Position numbers and translations under genes: made by a program. This document shows, piece by piece, positions 62,783-64,000 of a DNA stretch of 64,000 bases (the first letter of the stretch is position 1; each line of letters begins with the position of its first letter). The DNA is from Heliopora coerulea (lineage: Eukaryota > Cnidaria > Anthozoa > Scleralcyonacea > Helioporidae). The notes under the pieces are model-generated. The model worked only from the letters and a program-made list of their open reading frames with translations, was not told the DNA's origin and made no database searches. The stretch spans positions 1,054,001-1,118,000 of the forward strand of contig JASJOG010000067.1 in NCBI GenBank assembly GCA_030142905.1, given 5' to 3'.

Positions 62783-64000
62783 TCAGTCGCATAAATCTTC
62801 ATACTGGTCACTAAAGTCACTGACGTCTTCGTTAAGATCGTCTTCGACAAAGACGCTTTCCATAAGGCACAGGATTCTGAAAAAGATATCCTGCATTTGC
62901 CTTTGGGGCACGGCACAAAACTGTTCTTCAACCACAGCGTCTTGCTCTAAATTTTCCTCCATTGCTCTAACCAATTCATGCAATCTCTGGTTCCGAGAAT
63001 CTAGCTCGTCGAAACACACTTGAGTCGAAGTGGGTACCAAGTACATGTCCATCCTTCTCTTCTTTTTCGCTTTCTTTTTCTTCTTTTTCAGTGGTGATAC
63101 TTTTCTGCCATAACGTTTTGTATGGAAACAGTACAGAAGTTTTCGAGTCACGTAATCAAGTATCTCGTATTCATTGTTGGTCTCAGTGTGTTCTTCCTGA
63201 ACTTCCGCGAAAGAGTCGTTGATGATGGCCAAAAACACGTTCATTAGTACAATCACGTTTAATCCCACAAATGCGAAGAAATAGAGCGGTGCTAAGAGAG
63301 GGTTAACCATCACCAAAGTCTCGAAATCAAAGTCTCCCAAAGTCATGCTGAATTGAGTCACCATTGTCATCATAAAAGTGCTGTAGTCTTCGAGTTCTGA
63401 GCCGAATATCGAAAACGCGAACAAACCGAAGGCAATGAAACCAAAAAAGAAAGGAAGACAGAAACTTAGGATCGGAGTGCTAATTCGCGACAACGTCCTG
63501 CCAATGACCAGGAAGTTTTTATTAAATCTCAGCAGACGTAAGAACCGTAAGGTGTAAAAGAACACAAGGACACCAAGAACGTAAGACAGAGCGGCATCAG
63601 CACTGGCGGCGTACTGGAAACCAACGTAATCATTCGGGTTCTTTCGTAACTGAAGTAAATTCCGGTCGACTTCGTAAAGGCGCGCGAGGAAGAGCACAAT
63701 TGTCATAAACTCGCAGAATACGAGAATTGTTTCAACCCAGTTCCAGAAACCCTTGAAGTAAGTCCAGCGTTGTTTGTATACAAGTTTAGCTTCTCTGTAA
63801 AAGAAATATAGCATGAAGAATATGACCAGGACGTGAGCCAGTGTTTGACCAGCTGACAAATGGAGGTAGAACCGCGCGGCTTGTAACTGGACCTTAGTTA
63901 TCGCTGATGAAGAAGGCAGAAATTCTATGAAAATCGAGATAATACCGAATAAATTAGAGTTCGCATTGTAGACAGTAAATTCTACGAAAACTGCTCGAGC
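62783..64000 (-). CDS. Polycystin-1-like protein, C-terminal channel half (partial)
   Basis: The frame is open from the window edge to TGA: 405 codons, so the true start is outside. It opens with RAVFVEFTVYNANSNLFG, the conserved block before S2 in polycystins. Then come S2 (HVLVIFFMLYFFYREA), S3 (WVETILVFCEFMTIVLF), S4 (VLGVLVFFYTLRFLRLLRF), S5 (ILSFCLPFFFGFIAFGLF), a pore loop with TLGDFDF and S6 (VIVLMNVFLAIINDSF). The tail has a Lys cluster (SPLKKKKKKAKKKRR), a probable coiled coil (LDSRNQRLHELVRAMEENL) and an acidic end. LRFNKNFLVIGRTLSR before S5 favours the PKD1 branch over PKD2. The LGD filter, present in PKD2, is kept, so a conducting pore is plausible. PKD1L2 or PKDREJ-like is possible; the missing N-terminal part decides. 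Confidence 0.92.
   Translation of the reverse strand, partial: ARAVFVEFTVYNANSNLFGIISIFIEFLPSSSAITKVQLQAARFYLHLSAGQTLAHVLVIFFMLYFFYREAKLVYKQRWTYFKGFWNWVETILVFCEFMTIVLFLARLYEVDRNLLQLRKNPNDYVGFQYAASADAALSYVLGVLVFFYTLRFLRLLRFNKNFLVIGRTLSRISTPILSFCLPFFFGFIAFGLFAFSIFGSELEDYSTFMMTMVTQFSMTLGDFDFETLVMVNPLLAPLYFFAFVGLNVIVLMNVFLAIINDSFAEVQEEHTETNNEYEILDYVTRKLLYCFHTKRYGRKVSPLKKKKKKAKKKRRMDMYLVPTSTQVCFDELDSRNQRLHELVRAMEENLEQDAVVEEQFCAVPQRQMQDIFFRILCLMESVFVEDDLNEDVSDFSDQYEDLCD

Overview
The window reads as nuclear DNA of an anthozoan cnidarian, most likely a stony coral or close relative (inference). It is AT-rich, its genes have many short exons with GT-AG introns, and the spaces between genes are packed with tRNA-derived SINEs, LINE tails, MITEs, Penelope-type fragments, microsatellites and long fold-back palindromes. 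The gene families present are animal families: copine, an EMI/multi-EGF receptor, a class A GPCR and a polycystin. No prokaryotic operon, CRISPR array or rRNA was seen.

Layout. (1) 1-409, + strand: the last coding exon of a copine, preceded by an intron holding a 50-bp tandem repeat. (2) 2058-23030, - strand: a MEGF10/MEGF11/PEAR1/Draper-like receptor. I rebuilt 21 exons by hand; every splice phase agrees, giving 991 codons before the stop: EMI domain, about 15-16 EGF repeats, one membrane helix and a tail with three NPxY motifs. The signal-peptide exon was not found. Its introns hold most of the repeats of the first 23 kb. (3) 26857-30307: a complete 3.45-kb Tigger/pogo DNA transposon with TIRs and a TA target duplication. 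It carries an intact 644-aa DDD transposase and, divergently, an intact 150-aa HIRAN-domain protein. This two-gene element is the strongest candidate for a new system. (4) 30.3-39.3 kb: MITEs, fold-backs and degraded repeats. (5) 39340-40266, +: an intronless class A GPCR. (6) 41.4-45.5 kb: a repeat nest with a decayed Tigger relative, a near-perfect 491-bp palindrome and a duplicated 495-bp repeat. (7) 45.5-58.5 kb: AT-rich, repeat-poor DNA with two possible orphan exons. (8) 58637-59326, -: a possible four-exon gene for an 84-aa protein. (9) 62783-64000, -: the channel half of a polycystin-1-like protein, open at the window edge.

The host genes look like unrelated neighbours. The only gene pair that appears to work together is transposase plus HIRAN inside the Tigger element. 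Exon boundaries come from reading splice consensus and frame, not from transcripts, and family names come from recognised motifs, not from a search.
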